A DNA stretch of 64,000 nt from NCBI RefSeq assembly GCF_024763615.1, contig NC_077222.1, positions 54,498,001 to 54,562,000 of the forward strand, in the 5' to 3' direction. Below the pieces are notes generated by a model, which was given only the letters and a program-made list of their open reading frames with translations, was not told the origin of the DNA and ran no database searches. Shown here piece after piece: positions 35,270-46,723 of this stretch (positions are counted from its first letter, which is position 1; every line of letters starts with the position of its first letter). A program made the position numbers and the translations under genes. Source of the DNA: Phlebotomus papatasi (Eukaryota; Arthropoda; Insecta; Diptera; Psychodidae).

Positions 35270-35693
35270 GGGGAAACTGGGACACCTCTGACCACTGCGA
35301 ATTTTTAATCATATATTAGACTTCAGAGGACAAGACCTATGGAAATTTATAAACACTATAAGGATGCCTCTGTCCACTGAAGAAATGAGCGAAATAATTC
35401 AAGTCGTCCAAGTAGTTTAGAAATAATAATTAGGCGAAAGTCCCCATGCTTTGCACGATCCCAAGCTTCGTAATGATTAAATTTTTCTAATGTTTCTGCA
35501 GTGCCTCCGCAATATATTTTAAAAACTGGATACTTTCCTCTAGTTTTTAAAATATGTATGCGATTAGTCACATTTATTGAGAAATATAGGACAAATTTTA
35601 GTCATTACAAAGCTTACATGGGATCGTACAAAACATGGGCACTTCCCCTAGTGTTCGGTATTAACCCATGTTCGCTGGTGCCCCAGTTTCTCC
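35270..35693. mobile_element. Element I: TA-flanked GGGGAAACTGGGACACC element
   Basis: Left GGGGAAACTGGGACACCTCT and right (read inward GGAGAAACTGGGGCACCAGC) are inverted ends with TA on both sides (35,268-35,269 and 35,694-35,695). Length 424 bases; it has no transposase. Confidence 0.65.
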
Positions 35694-35737
35694 TATATTC
35701 TAAATAAAAAGTCGTTTGCTGAATATTCCTTTTCTAT

Positions 35738-37288
35738 ACAGAAAAAAATATTTTGTAAAATTGTTCGTAAATGTTTGTGAAATCCTATGGCAGACTTACG
35801 AAATGCTCGTGAATCATATAACCCACAAACAAGTTCGTAAAATGATCATTTGACGAACATTTTTTCTACTTTTACAAACATTTGTTCGTAAATGTTCGTA
35901 AACACACCAAAAAATGTTCGTAAAATTTTGTCATTCGTTCGTATTTGTTCGTAAATTTTTGTTTGTCTGGCAAAAATTTACGAACAAATGACAAAATTTT
36001 ACGAACATTTTGTTATGTGTTTACGAACATTTACGAACAAATGTTTGTAAAAGAACAAAAAATGTTCGTCAAATGATCATTTTACGAACAATGTTTCTAA
36101 AAAAAATACAAAATTTTACGAACTTGTTTGTGGGGTAGGGGAAGTGCTCATAATTTTGGACAGTCTGCTTATAAGCATCGAAGTTCCAAGTTTGAAGTGC
36201 GATATTTTCTATACTAATTGACATTTCTTGTTACTCTCTTTTCAGAAGGGTTGTTTAGCAACTTAGCAAGCTATTTATCGTCTTATTTTTATTAAAATTA
36301 GTTTTAATACGTTTAAAAATGAATTGATAAGTAGAGGTGACCTTGGCTCTTATTTTGGACAACTTGTTTATTAATTTGTCCAACTTGGCTGTAAATTTGG
36401 ACAGCTAATCCGCCTCAATAGGATGCCCATTGTTCTTCATTTGATGAACCAATCTTACCAAGTCCTCTTCCTGTTCATGTAAGGGAAACGTAGAATGTCA
36501 CAGAAGCCCGGAAACTTTCCATATCATTCATTAAAGTGAGTTGACTTCGATACTCCAAGTACGTGCGGATTCGCTCATTCCCTGGCCTTTCCGGGAGCCT
36601 TTCAAAGCATTTCTCGCTACATCTCTTTCGTAGAGATGATGCTCCTTTGTTTCTCCAGGCATTTGTCCAACCTAGTCATCACAAAAGCTAAAACTTCACG
36701 AAATTTCGTGAGAAAAACACCTGTCCAAAATAAGAATCATCACCTCACTGGTGAATGTCTTAAAAAATTTCCCATTTTTCACACGAAAAATATAATTCAC
36801 AAGGTAAATTTCACTTCAGGTCAAATGTACAAATCATCAGTAACGTGAATCAATACAATATTCAATGAATATTCAATAATATCACTCAAAAACAGCGAAC
36901 AAACTTTGTTAGTACTTCACCAAAACTAAATAAGACTGAAGTAAGCCACGAAGGTCTGTCATATTTCTCGTAAGCAATTGCTCACACTGAATTTTCAACA
37001 AAGCAATTTCAACTCAAATCATATTCAAATTTTAACGTATTTAGTGTTAAAATCTTCCAAAAAGAACAAATATTTAGATAGAATTCATTATTCATCAAAT
37101 ATTGGAATAAAAATCCATCATTTTAATCAATTTATTTTTAGTGTCCAATGTTATCCTCAAAGTGTCCAAAATAAGAAACTGGACAAAATTATGAGCCTTT
37201 CCCCTATATGATTCACGAGTATTTCATAAGTCTGCCATAGGATTTCACGAACATTTACGAACAATTTTACAAAATATTTTTTTTCTGT
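35738..37288. mobile_element. Foldback element D, copy 2, split by element V
   Basis: Ends ACAGAAAAAAATATTTTGTA and its complement match D1 and D3. The palindromic GTTCGTAAA-rich interior is intact up to GTGGGG at 36,135, where element V is inserted, and resumes with TATATGATTCACGAG after it. Confidence 0.75.
36138..37204. mobile_element. Element V: TA-flanked, TTTTGGACA word, nested in D2
   Basis: Left GGGGAAGTGCTCATAATTTT then GGACAG and right (inward GGGGAAAGGCTCATAATTTT then GTCCAG) are inverted ends. TA flanks both (36,136-36,137 and 37,205-37,206), and comparison with D1 and D3 shows one TA at the empty site. The word TTTGGACA or TGTCCAAAA recurs near 36,157, 36,355, 36,404, 36,723, 37,141 and 37,162. 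Length 1,067 bases; it has no transposase. Confidence 0.8.
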
Positions 37289-37350
37289 GTAAGGGAAATT
37301 ATAAATCCCACTGCATTGTCTCATTACATCCCATTTTCCCCTATGTAACT

Positions 37351-37387
37351 TATTTATTATTATTTATTTATTTATTTATTATTCATT
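37351..37387. repeat. (TTTA)n microsatellite
   Basis: Imperfect TATT/TTTA units run for about 37 bases. Confidence 0.8.
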
Positions 37388-37389
37388 AG

Positions 37390-39168
37390 AGTATAATAAT
37401 ACAATATCATACAATAAGATTCTTGGCTAAGTCAAAGTTGACTGATTAGCCAGAGTTGGAGCAATATACAAAAATTATATTGTAATATTTAAAAAGTCAA
37501 TTGTAACGCGAGTTCATCAGATTTTTTATAGTCTGTACAGTACTGTAAGTAAAGTAATCGTACCCCCTTGTTTTGCACATAAAATTGCTCTTTGTACTTT
37601 GTAGTCCTTTTTGTCATTTTAAATATCTTTGTGTTTTCTTTGAAAGCAATTTTTTCAAATATTTTCTCCATTTTCCTCTTTCTTTCTTTTTGCTTGAATT
37701 TTAAAAGCTTCAACAATTAAGTACTTAGCGCATGGTTATTTGCCAAGAACATTTCTCTCAAATTGGCTGAATTTCTTTTTATTATGTTTTCTTCAAAATT
37801 TCCTTGTAAACTAATTTAGAAACAAGAATTTGAATAACTTGAACGGGCTTATGGAAAAATTACTTGCATTAGTTTACAGACATAAAAGTCCCATTAGCTT
37901 TACTTCTCTCAACAAAAATGTTCTTATGCTCGAATTGCTAATTTGTGTGAATTCTTTTATTAAATAAAGCAATTTGTTATAATAATTCTTACATTTCCGT
38001 AGTGAATGGGAGTGATTATTTTTCGGATTAATCTGTAATAGACAGATTTAAGAGCTTAGACGTATTCCTTCAATTAAAGTCAATTTAAAGTTTACTTTAA
38101 GATTAAATTTTATTGTATTGTTTTGTAATAATTGGGTCATATTTGACAAAGAAGTAGTCACAGCTTGCGCATAGAGATTTTGAAGAAATCTGTGTTTTCC
38201 TGTTAATATTTCATTATTTGTTGACTTTTAATTATATTGTTCAACTGAAGATATTTATTACAATATACTCGTGTTGTCTTTCAAAATAATTGATAGCGCT
38301 AATTGAATGTAAAATGTACTTTACATTGTGTCATTGATTCAATAAGAGACATCAAGAGGAAGCTTCTTGACCTGTTATTCAGACGGATCAATCTCTGACA
38401 GTAATGATAAAATTGTTCAATAAAGTGTTGGATAATTTCACGGTTAAATCCTTTAATCTATAACTTCTGTTTATTCGATAAAAAAAAATTATGTCTGGGG
38501 GATTATAATAGACTTGATAATATGCCCTTATCACTTTAATTGATGGGAACGGAAATAGTGTAAAGTGACCTTGAGGGGAATTCTATTGGAATCTGCCGAA
38601 ATGGATTTCAGTCAGCAGACTTTTAAATAATGATACAGCTGAAGAATGAGTCTATGGCCTACATTTTCATCCAAAATTTCAACAAAGTGGAATATTTTTC
38701 GTGAAAAACACCACATCGATCGTGATCGGCAAATGGAGAAATATCGAGAAGATATGAAAATTGATGTGTTTTTGTCATTTAAAAAAAAACCACAAAATTT
38801 CTTTACGGGGGAATTATCATCATATCCGGAACGTGTAAAAGTTTGGCCAAAAATATTTCAGCGCAAAAATATATGTATTAGGTACTAAAAGTTGTGGAAT
38901 TGTAAAATAATTCGCCAAATAGCACCAATTCCGATATATATATTCCTAATTCTATACCGCCTAATTGTCATACTATATTGAGGTAGATAGGAGTGCTGAT
39001 AAGGAAAAAGTGGTTCTTATCTGTGCGAGAGAAAAGCACGACATCAATGAATTGAAGAAGAGAGGTGTTAGTCACTTAAAAGGAGGCTTCCATCGTCTCC
39101 AGACCTCAGTTCATATTTGGGAATCTTCTGAATTTGCAAAAAAGAGAAAGATCGTGAAGTGAATTACG
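37390..39168. other. AT-rich upstream region of the LPMO gene
   Basis: No supported gene. Two frames near the right end (38,646-38,888 and 38,965-39,162) have no recognisable domain; the second stops just before the LPMO ATG, so it is probably 5' leader. A TATATATAT stretch at 38,935 could be a TATA-like element, but its position relative to a start site is unknown. Confidence 0.4.
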
Positions 39169-42100
39169 ATGAAAGTCTGTACTCTTGTGGTTGTGTTTGC
39201 TATTGTAGGGATCATTGAAGTGACTGGTCATGGAATGCTTCTGAATCCTGTCAATCGAGGATCACGCTGGCGCTATGATCATACAGCAATTGCTGATTAC
39301 AACGATAATGGCAATTTCTGTGGAGGATTCTATGTGAGTCCACAAATGATCATTTTAAGGTTCCAAGGATCGTCACGATCAAAACCATTCTACTTTCAGG
39401 TTCAACACAGTGTCAATGGGGGAAAGTGTGGACTTTGTGGTGACGATTACAGGTAAGTTTCCTCAGTATTCTTTTCCCCTCAATTTTTGGCCAGCTTTAG
39501 ATCAAACTTAAACATTCACAAAAAACAACATTATGGAAATATGAAGATAGCACAATTTTAATATTTATTGATTCTTTGCATAAGTGACTAATTCGTAAAA
39601 GTTTTATCGTAATGACTTGAATATCTAAAGAAATTTCTTATTGGACTTCTTTCGCTAGAATCATCACATTATTAGTTTCGTTTAATGATTTGTGAATGTT
39701 TTGATTTTTTGAATAAATTTACAAAATTTCTGCATATAGAAAAAATTTTAAACGTCTTAAAAGTTGAACCTCCTTGGAAAATTATAAGTATCTTGTTAAG
39801 CAATATTATTTTCGCCAATGAATCTTAAAATCTTTAAAGAGTAGATGGAATAAGGGGAAGTGGGGCATATTGAAGTGGAGCAGCTTTAAAATTGGGTTTT
39901 TTCTATCATTTTCAACCTTTTAAGGATGATTGGAAAACCGGTAGACTTTTAAAAATCTAAAGTGTTATGTTCCTCTAAAAAGTTAGAAAAAATTATTTAT
40001 TTTAGAATTTTTTACCCTCTTGTCCTTAAAAGGTTAAATGGAATTGAGCCTTACCATGTTGTAATTTAACTTCGTAATTGTGTTATCATCATCATTTTCA
40101 ACCGCATATCACTATAGGGGTCGCGGGCCCATGACATCTAAATTAGCAGCCCATGCTTTCTATGCTCCGCCACTTCAGGAAGATGTTCGGGTTCAATTCC
40201 AAGGCGTTTCAAGGCAAGATTCTGAATTTGATTCAGCCACCTTGTCCTAGGTCTGCCTCGAGATCTACACCTCCTTACAAAGGCTTACATAGCTTTTCTG
40301 GGCAATCTATATCTAGATCTAAATCTAAATTATAACAAGGTTCAGTTTCATTTGTAAATAGGAGAAAAAGCCCAATTTCAAAGCTGCCCTAATTCAAAGG
40401 TGCCCCATTTCCCCAAGATTAGGAAAAATACCGCGATCTTATTTAGACATTTACCGCAGCAATACAGTTTTATTACTAGTCATCGAATTTAAGAAATTTT
40501 CAAAGATGACTTTCCATAGACATGTATACCAACCAATCATTTAAACATTTAAAGTTTAGATATTATTTATATCGCACTTAGAACCAAAAAATAAAGATCA
40601 AGTAGCTAGAATGTTAAACTTAATACTAATTCCAGCAGAACAAATAGCAATTCTGGTTCAAAATTTTCAACGAAAAAAATAAAATTTAGCAAGTAGGGGA
40701 GACCGGGGCAAAATTAGCCACGCATGGTATTAGGCAGTGGGATGTTATAGCCTGTCTTAGAAAAAATATTGAAAAAACTACTACTTATTCGAATTAAATA
40801 TATCCCTTTCTGTTCATTGAAATATTTATCAGCCTGGTACAAAATTTTTTTTTTTACAAATTATACGCAATGAAAAACATCATTTGCTGGCTAAATCTGC
40901 GCCGGTTTCCCCTACTTAGATACCCAGAGATCACTAAAAGCAAAAAATAAAACTTTTTAACTTAATTTTGGCAAAATAATTAAACTTTCGCATTTGATGT
41001 TTGCTTGATAATTAAAATATAATTCAGAAAAGTTTTATAAATAAAAGTAGTGAAATATTCCTAGCAAATGGAAAATTTGGAAATTAGGAATTACCTTACC
41101 TTGCCATATTGAATTAAAGACATAAAAGATTTTGATAATTAATTTTACGTAATTTACTGAGAGTAATTGAGCAATTTTAATGAATAGGGGAGACTGGGGC
41201 AAAAAGTCACAAATCGAAAAATTCAAAATTCAATATCTACCAAGGTAAAAAAGATAGCGACTCAAATTTTTTCTATAGATAGCCTCCATAGACCTTTTTC
41301 AATGTCGTTCGTAAGTTTCTCAAAATTCGAACAAGGAATTTAGAAAATAAAAAATATTGAAATTTTTAGCCCTATTTTTGAAATATTTTCCTTGCAGAAG
41401 ATAACAATTATTACCTACTTATTTTCCAATATTGATGCACTGGTGAATATTTTCTAAATAATTTGGATTTTTTGAATACGAATCCGCTATCTATTTTAGA
41501 ATTTCACAAAAGTTCTTTTCTCCAGAAATCCTTTCATTAAAAACGACCACTTGGGGTAAAAAGTAACAAAAGGTATAGAGCAAAAAGTAACAAAAAAGCG
41601 AAGCAATTTCTGATGTCTCACGGTATTTTTCCAAATTTACGGAAACCCGTAATGAAGCGAATCCAAATATGATAATACCCCATGTCTGGTACTATTTGTC
41701 CCATCATTTTTGAGAATAATCACAAAATTACATTTTAGAAATTGGCTTGATAAAAAAATAGAGGAAAATTACTTTCACAAAGTTGTAGAGCGGTAAATTT
41801 CCTATAAAATTGCGCTAATTAGAAATTTTTGAAGCGCTCGAGTAGCTTGTAAAAAAATAAAATATCCGTTTTGTGACTTTTTGCCCCAGTCTCCCCTAAA
41901 TTGTGAAAATAATTTAATGTGAATACAATTCAAAAATTTTACTGTCCAATATGTTTTTTACTGCCCGAAAAGCTAAATTATTAGCCAAAAATTTTGATTA
42001 GTTTTTTTTAATATGTATTAAGTGTCAGACTTAAATATTTCTAATTTTAAGTTGAAGGCTGTTGGAACTTGATATTGCCTAAGTTCACCTTAAAATAATG

Positions 42101-43040
42101 TTATATTTTAAAGTTTTTATAAAATCTTCTAAAAACATTAGAAAAACCGTTTTACAATAACGGCTTAAACTTTGACTCTTATACGAGCTTCGGACCTAAT
42201 ACTGACCCATGTGGCTTAACTTTTCTAATTTCTTATCAGTCGAGGTTTTTTAGAAAATCCTAGCTAAAGATAAGATTTTAAGGACATATAATCCATTTGA
42301 TTCTGAAAAGCTTATAAAATCGGTTGCCATAGGATTGCAATATCTTCAGGATCTGGGCTAAGCCTCCAGTCTGAAGACCGCTTTAATCATATATTACGAA
42401 TCAGTTTTAATATTTCTTTCCTAAAGATATTCTCAAAATATTTGTTATTATGGTTTTTTTTTAAAGAAATAAATAGTTTCTACCAAATACGAAAGCAAAT
42501 ATAACTACAACAATTTTTTACAATAATTCTATTTTACGTATTTCAAAATTATAATCTATTAAATATTAGTTTAAATATCAAGCTTAATTGTAATCCTTAC
42601 GTTTCTTATTTCCTTGAAGGGCACCAACTCCACGTGAACACGAAGACGGTGGAAAATACGGCCAAGGAGTGGTCGTGGCAAACTATCAACGAGGAGCAAC
42701 CATTCCCGTCTCAGTGCTAATCACAGCCAATCATTTGGGCTATTTCTACTTCAATCTCTGCAATTTGGACACAAACAATGGACGTGAATCTGACGCATGT
42801 TTTGCCCAATATTCCCTCAAAACTTCCTCAGGAACACCACAGTATTACCTAAATTCTGCTGCCGTGGGATACTACAACTTCACAGTTACTCTCCCGGCAA
42901 ATGTCTCGTGCAAACGCTGCGTGCTGCAGTGGACATATCACGTAGGCAACAATTGGGGATACTGTGACGATGGAACCGGCAAACTTGGATGTGGACCACA
43001 AGAAAATTTCCGGACATGCTCAGACATCTCAATCAGCTAA
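39169..43040 (+). CDS. AA15-type lytic polysaccharide monooxygenase (secreted)
   Basis: Exons 39,169-39,333, 39,400-39,452 and 42,620-43,040 join in frame to 212 residues. A 20-residue signal peptide (KVCTLVVVFAIVGIIEV core) ends at VTG, placing His21 as mature residue 1. The second brace histidine is His111 in TANHLGYF, mature position 91, with Ala two residues before it, as in characterised AA15 enzymes. Phe203 near the C-terminus (ENFRTC) sits where an axial aromatic is expected. FCGGFY, GGKCGLCGD, NFCLD-like NLCNLD and CGPQENF are family landmarks. AA15 copper enzymes oxidatively cleave chitin or cellulose. Here a role in cuticle or gut chitin, or dietary glycan, is inferred. Length is normal and all family cysteine motifs are present. 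Confidence 0.9.
39334..39399 (+). other. 66-base in-frame, stop-free intron of the LPMO gene
   Basis: GTGAGT at the left and CTACTTTCAG at the right bound 66 bases that contain no stop in the gene's frame. Splicing joins FCGGFY to VQHSVNGGKCGLCGD, the usual family sequence. Retention would add 22 residues beginning VSPQMIILRF. Confidence 0.8.
39853..40414. mobile_element. G-run MITE in LPMO intron 2, split by a LINE tail
   Basis: Left GGGGAAGTGGGGCATATTGA and right (inward GGGGAAATGGGGCACCTTTG) are inverted ends. Further in, GCAGCTTTAAAATTGGG pairs with CCCAATTTCAAAGCTGC. The middle is occupied by a LINE fragment at 40,083-40,297. Confidence 0.65.
40083..40297 (-). mobile_element. 5'-truncated LINE 3' end (RTE-like), second copy
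   Basis: It aligns with 8,876-9,098 over its length (shared GGGTCGCGGGCCCATGACAT, CAGGAAGATGTTCG, TTGATTCAGCCACCTTGTCC). It ends on the minus strand in an (ATG)n tail instead of (GAAT)n, and its frame is degraded. Confidence 0.65.
40695..40912. mobile_element. G-run MITE H: GGGGCAAAATTAGCCA word
   Basis: Left GGGGAGACCGGGGCAAAATT then AGCCA and right (inward GGGGAAACCGGCGCAGATTT then AGCCAGC) are inverted ends flanked by TA (40,693-40,694 and 40,913-40,914). Length 218 bases. Confidence 0.75.
41187..41896. mobile_element. Element G, copy 1 (complete): GGGGCAAAAAGTCACAAA
   Basis: Ends GGGGAGACTGGGGCAAAAAG and its exact complement are flanked by TA (41,185-41,186 and 41,897-41,898). The word GGGGTAAAAAGTAACAAA recurs at 41,553 and AGCAAAAAGTAACAAAAA at 41,579. 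Length 710 bases; it has no transposase. It is the reference for the interrupted copies at 46,724 and 50,831. Confidence 0.8.
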
Positions 43041-43100
43041 AGATTATTACTAATAAATAGTTCGACTGCTTAATTTCTGTGTTCCTACCTTGTACTCTTT

Positions 43101-43106
43101 AATAAA
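43101..43106 (+). promoter_or_regulatory. Polyadenylation signal of the LPMO gene
   Basis: AATAAA lies 61 bases after the stop codon at 43,038-43,040. Confidence 0.65.
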
Positions 43107-43584
43107 GAGATTCATATAGATAACCACGTGTTGCTCCTAAAATTTTATCTATTACTGCAGAATTGTTTTACTGTATCTAATTCAATGAGTTATTATTGCG
43201 GAAATTTCTTTGGTAAGATAGTCGAGTCGAGGAATTTTGGTCAGTCACCAAGAATTACTTTCGAGTAACAGTGAATAGCTTCCCAGACTATTCCAGAAGC
43301 GAACTGATGAGGTTTCTGTAAGTGCTAAGTTTTTTTCCACAGGATGGCGTTTAAGAATAAGACTTTTGTTAGCGTTATGAATGAAATTGAATATCATTGT
43401 TGTGATGGTGGTTAAATTTGCTCCATACTTCATGGAATTCTTGAACTTATGACTGATATGTAAGTCCTAAAATTTATTTTTAGCTATTTTGCACAATCTT
43501 GAGCTATTTAAAAACGTTTCAACTCTAAACTCGTCAACATGGTGCTCTTTCCCATGAGCTGGTCCGATGAAGAACTTTATAAAT

Positions 43585-44080
43585 ACACAGAAAAAAATAT
43601 TTTGTAAAATTGTTTGTGAAATCCTATGGCAAACTTACGAAATGGTCGTAAATCGTATAACCCACAAACAAGTTCGTAAAATGTTGTGCTTTTTTCACAA
43701 GCTTTGTTCGTAAAATGATCATTTGACGAACATTTTTTGTACTTTTACAAACATTTGTTCGTAAATGTTCGTAAACACACCAAAAAAATGTTCGTAAAAT
43801 TTTGTCATTTGTTCGTAAATTTTTGCCAGACAAACAAAAATTTACGAACAAATGACAAAATGTTGCGAACATTTTTTTTGTGTGTTTACGAACATTTACG
43901 AACAAATGTTTGTAGAAGTACAAAAATGTTCGTCAAATGATAATTTTACAATGTTTGTGAAAAAGTACAAACTTTTACGAACTTGTTTGTGGGTTATACG
44001 ATTCACGAGCATTTCGTAAGTCCTCCATAAGATTTAACAAACATTTACAAACAATTTTACAAAATATTTTTTTTCTGTGT
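43585..44080. mobile_element. Foldback element D, copy 3 (uninterrupted)
   Basis: Ends ACACAGAAAAAAATATTTTG and CAAAATATTTTTTTTCTGTGT with a palindromic GTTCGTAAA-rich interior. It has neither the LINE tail of D1 nor element V of D2, so it shows the empty sites. Mirror-image ORFs on both strands are products of the palindrome. Confidence 0.75.
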
Positions 44081-44944
44081 AGAAATAATAATGCAGTAAA
44101 TTTTGGGGTAGATCACCTTAATCAAGATTGTGAAGCTTCTGCAAAGCTTTTACTTTTTCTATATACTTTGAGTAAAATTAAATGATTTAACGAATCTACC
44201 AACAAGTATTCACCGCTCAAGAGGCATAGTTCTTCGCCCCTGCTTAGGACAAGTAGAATTTCCTTCAAAAATTTACTTTAGGTCAATTCTTTTATTGTAG
44301 CCGAGCCTTACTGAAGAATTGAGAATTGATAGTCAAAATAAACGTAAATTTCAGAGCCCAATAATATCTCTATAATAATAGATTTATTATAAATCTTACA
44401 AGTATTTTTCTCAAAGAAAATGAGAGTTTGTTTATTCAATACATGCTATTTTTGATTTTATTTTAAGTAGCGAAAAGGGACTTAATAACTCTCAAAATGC
44501 TATGTAATTTATAAGATAAATAATTTTAATGCCACTTCAGAAACTACTACCAATTGAAGTTGATATTCTCATATTTCATAACACCCATAATATTAATACT
44601 TTCTATAAGAAAAAAACGATTGAACGCAAACAAGTACAAGTATCGAGTATAATCAAAAGATCTTAGTACTAATTCGTCTCTCAGAGATTTTACAAGAATT
44701 ATAGAATAAAAATATATAATTACTTGGTTTCAAAGAGATTAAAAGTACTTGAAAAATTGATAATTTAGGACAAACTCCTAAGACTGAAAAATCCTGCTTC
44801 TCCAGAGCAAATATCTTTAAAATATTTTTCGTTTTTGATGCTTGCAAAAATTATCTTAGATTTGGATGTCTTTTTATTTTCCAATTATCCACGACACCGT
44901 ATTTTTTTTTACTGCTCGAACTTCACCGAGAGAGCAGTTATTGT
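44081..44944. other. AT-rich spacer, no gene seen
   Basis: No exon-like island, RNA gene or repeat ends were identified. Confidence 0.45.
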
Positions 44945-45060
44945 GGGGAAAGTAGTCTCGCTTCAAACGTGCATGCCTTCAAATAATGTGAATTTCTTTG
45001 TTTGTCCCAAGAGACTTACACATTTCTATTAAATAGCTAACTTAATTTAAATCACAAAAT
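44945..45060. repeat. MITE X fragment, left half
   Basis: GGGGAAAGTAGTCTCGCTTC then AAACGTGCATGCCTTCAAAT matches the left arm of MITE X; the match fades after the ACACATTTCTATTAAATA block. Confidence 0.55.
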
Positions 45061-45064
45061 TTCT

Positions 45065-46245
45065 CAAATAGGGGGGTTACTGTCCGTCCAGTCGTTACTT
45101 ACGTCTAGAAACCAAACGGTTAGAGATAGAGAATTGGGACTTTCGAGAGACTCCCCTCATAATTTTTTGGGATTGCTTGAAAACGCGTCTTGCGTTTTCT
45201 TTTTTTTTATTTTGGACATGTTTTAGAGGTTACCCAGGCGGACATTTCTTCCTGATTGAAAAATCCCAATGAATCATTCCTAATAACGGTTTTTCGAGGT
45301 CAAATGTTTAAAAAGCTCTAAAGAGCGCATTTCCCAACTGAATGGTATCATGTTTTAGCTCGTTGGAAAGATCTTGGGACTTCCTCTCAATTAAATTTAC
45401 TCCTAACCTATTTTGAACGGTAGGGTACAAACTAACCTGCGGCTAACGAAAAAGGGATCTGGTTCTTCGAGGGAAGGACAATCCCTACCCGTAAAAGCAA
45501 AATTATTACGAAAACTCGCAGAGTCTCCAATAGGATGACTTTTCGACATGCTACGTTTCTAAAGCGAGCTGACGAAGAATCGCCATCACTGGAGGAGGTT
45601 AGTGGGGGAGGCCTGGTTCCTTTAAGAGACGTTGCAGCCACCTAAGTTAGTATTTTGAGCGGTGTTATTAATGAATTATAAATCGGCTATAAACCGGTAA
45701 ACTTAAAAAGAAATTTTCCAGTGAGAAAAAGTGCGAAACTCTTAAACTCGTGTACACGATTTTCCTCATGAATTGAAACAAAAAAAATAACATATTAAAT
45801 TCAAAACGATGTGTTTTGAGATTGCTCGAAAACGCGTCGTGTTTTTTTTTCATTTTCAGATGTGTTTCAGAGATTATGTAGGCGGGCGTTCGTCCATATA
45901 CGAAAATACCGGTGAATCATTCGTAATAACAGCTTTTCAAGGTCAAATGTTAAAAAGGCTCAATAGAGTATATTTCTCAGCCGAATGATATTATGTTTGG
46001 GCTCGTCGAAAAGGTCTTGGAATTCTTGACAATCCTGAATCGATTCTAACCGGTTATGAATCGGTTATGAACCGATAAGCAATTTTTGTCCGAAAATCAA
46101 TTTTAAAACTCCTAAAAAGATTTTTAGGACCTTTTGAGTGATTTATGAATAAGTTAATGATGCAAAAGTACTTTTGAGGTTATAGCATGCAAGTTACGAG
46201 TTCGAGCACTCCGCAAAGCTGGGACGCTTTGCCGCCCTTTTTTAT
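45065..46245. repeat. Dispersed repeat N, copy 3 (reverse orientation)
   Basis: Two units about 640 bases apart share GAAAACGCGTC(T/G)(T)GTTTT, ACATGTTTTAGAGGTTA-like text, GGCGGAC/GGCGGGC, AATGAATCATTCCTAATAAC and CTCGTTGGAAAG-like text (45,165-45,390 and 45,810-46,020). The right end has GAGTTCGAGCACTCCGCAAA then GCTGGGACG, the complement of the N head seen at 20,195 and 24,540. A minus frame between the units (45,641-45,432, MAATSLKGTRPPPLTSSSDG) is open for 69 codons but not recognised. Confidence 0.5.
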
Positions 46246-46426
46246 CAAAAAATTATTTCTAAGAATCACAAAATTGCTATCATGGTATATAAAATATATT
46301 TAATTTTGTGCTTCTTGGAAATCATTTTGTAGCAAAAATTGAAGGTCTCTAAGGCCAGATTAGATTACATTGGAGGCAGTCGCTTCACTTTTGGCTTATT
46401 ATGCATCCCCAATTAGTCCAATTAAA

Positions 46427-46612
46427 CTAAGGGCAAGATGCTTCAAGCCAGCCAGTTTTTCGGATAAACTCTATTAAACAGTGCGGTTTTAATCTCGATA
46501 GATCTTCATCAGACAGCATCGCTTTCCCAGCAGCACCCTTCTGCTGTTGCCTAAACTGAGGCAGTCGCACACATTTCGACCACTCAAAATATAAGTCGAA
46601 CAACTCGATTTT
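46427..46612 (-). pseudogene. Coding-like fragment, unknown product
   Basis: A minus frame of 61 codons between two stops reads KIELFDLYFEWSKCVRLPQF then RQQQKGAAGKAMLSDEDLSR and ends WLEASCP. Codon use and charge pattern look coding-like and unlike the flanks, but there is no start codon at the front and no clear splice sites. It may be a remnant of a gene or transposon ORF. I do not recognise the family. Confidence 0.25.
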
Positions 46613-46723
46613 TTACAAAAATCGTTTTATTCGCTTTTTGGATACTTCTTTATTCCTACCCTGTGAATAACTTGAAAGATATTTTTTTCAGTTATAGAGA
46701 TTTTAAATCTCAAAAATTCTATA

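Noticed and set aside
43624..43940. Two mirrored ORFs full of NVRKHTKK-type text
   Set aside because: They come from GTTCGTAAA subrepeats of foldback D3 read on both strands.
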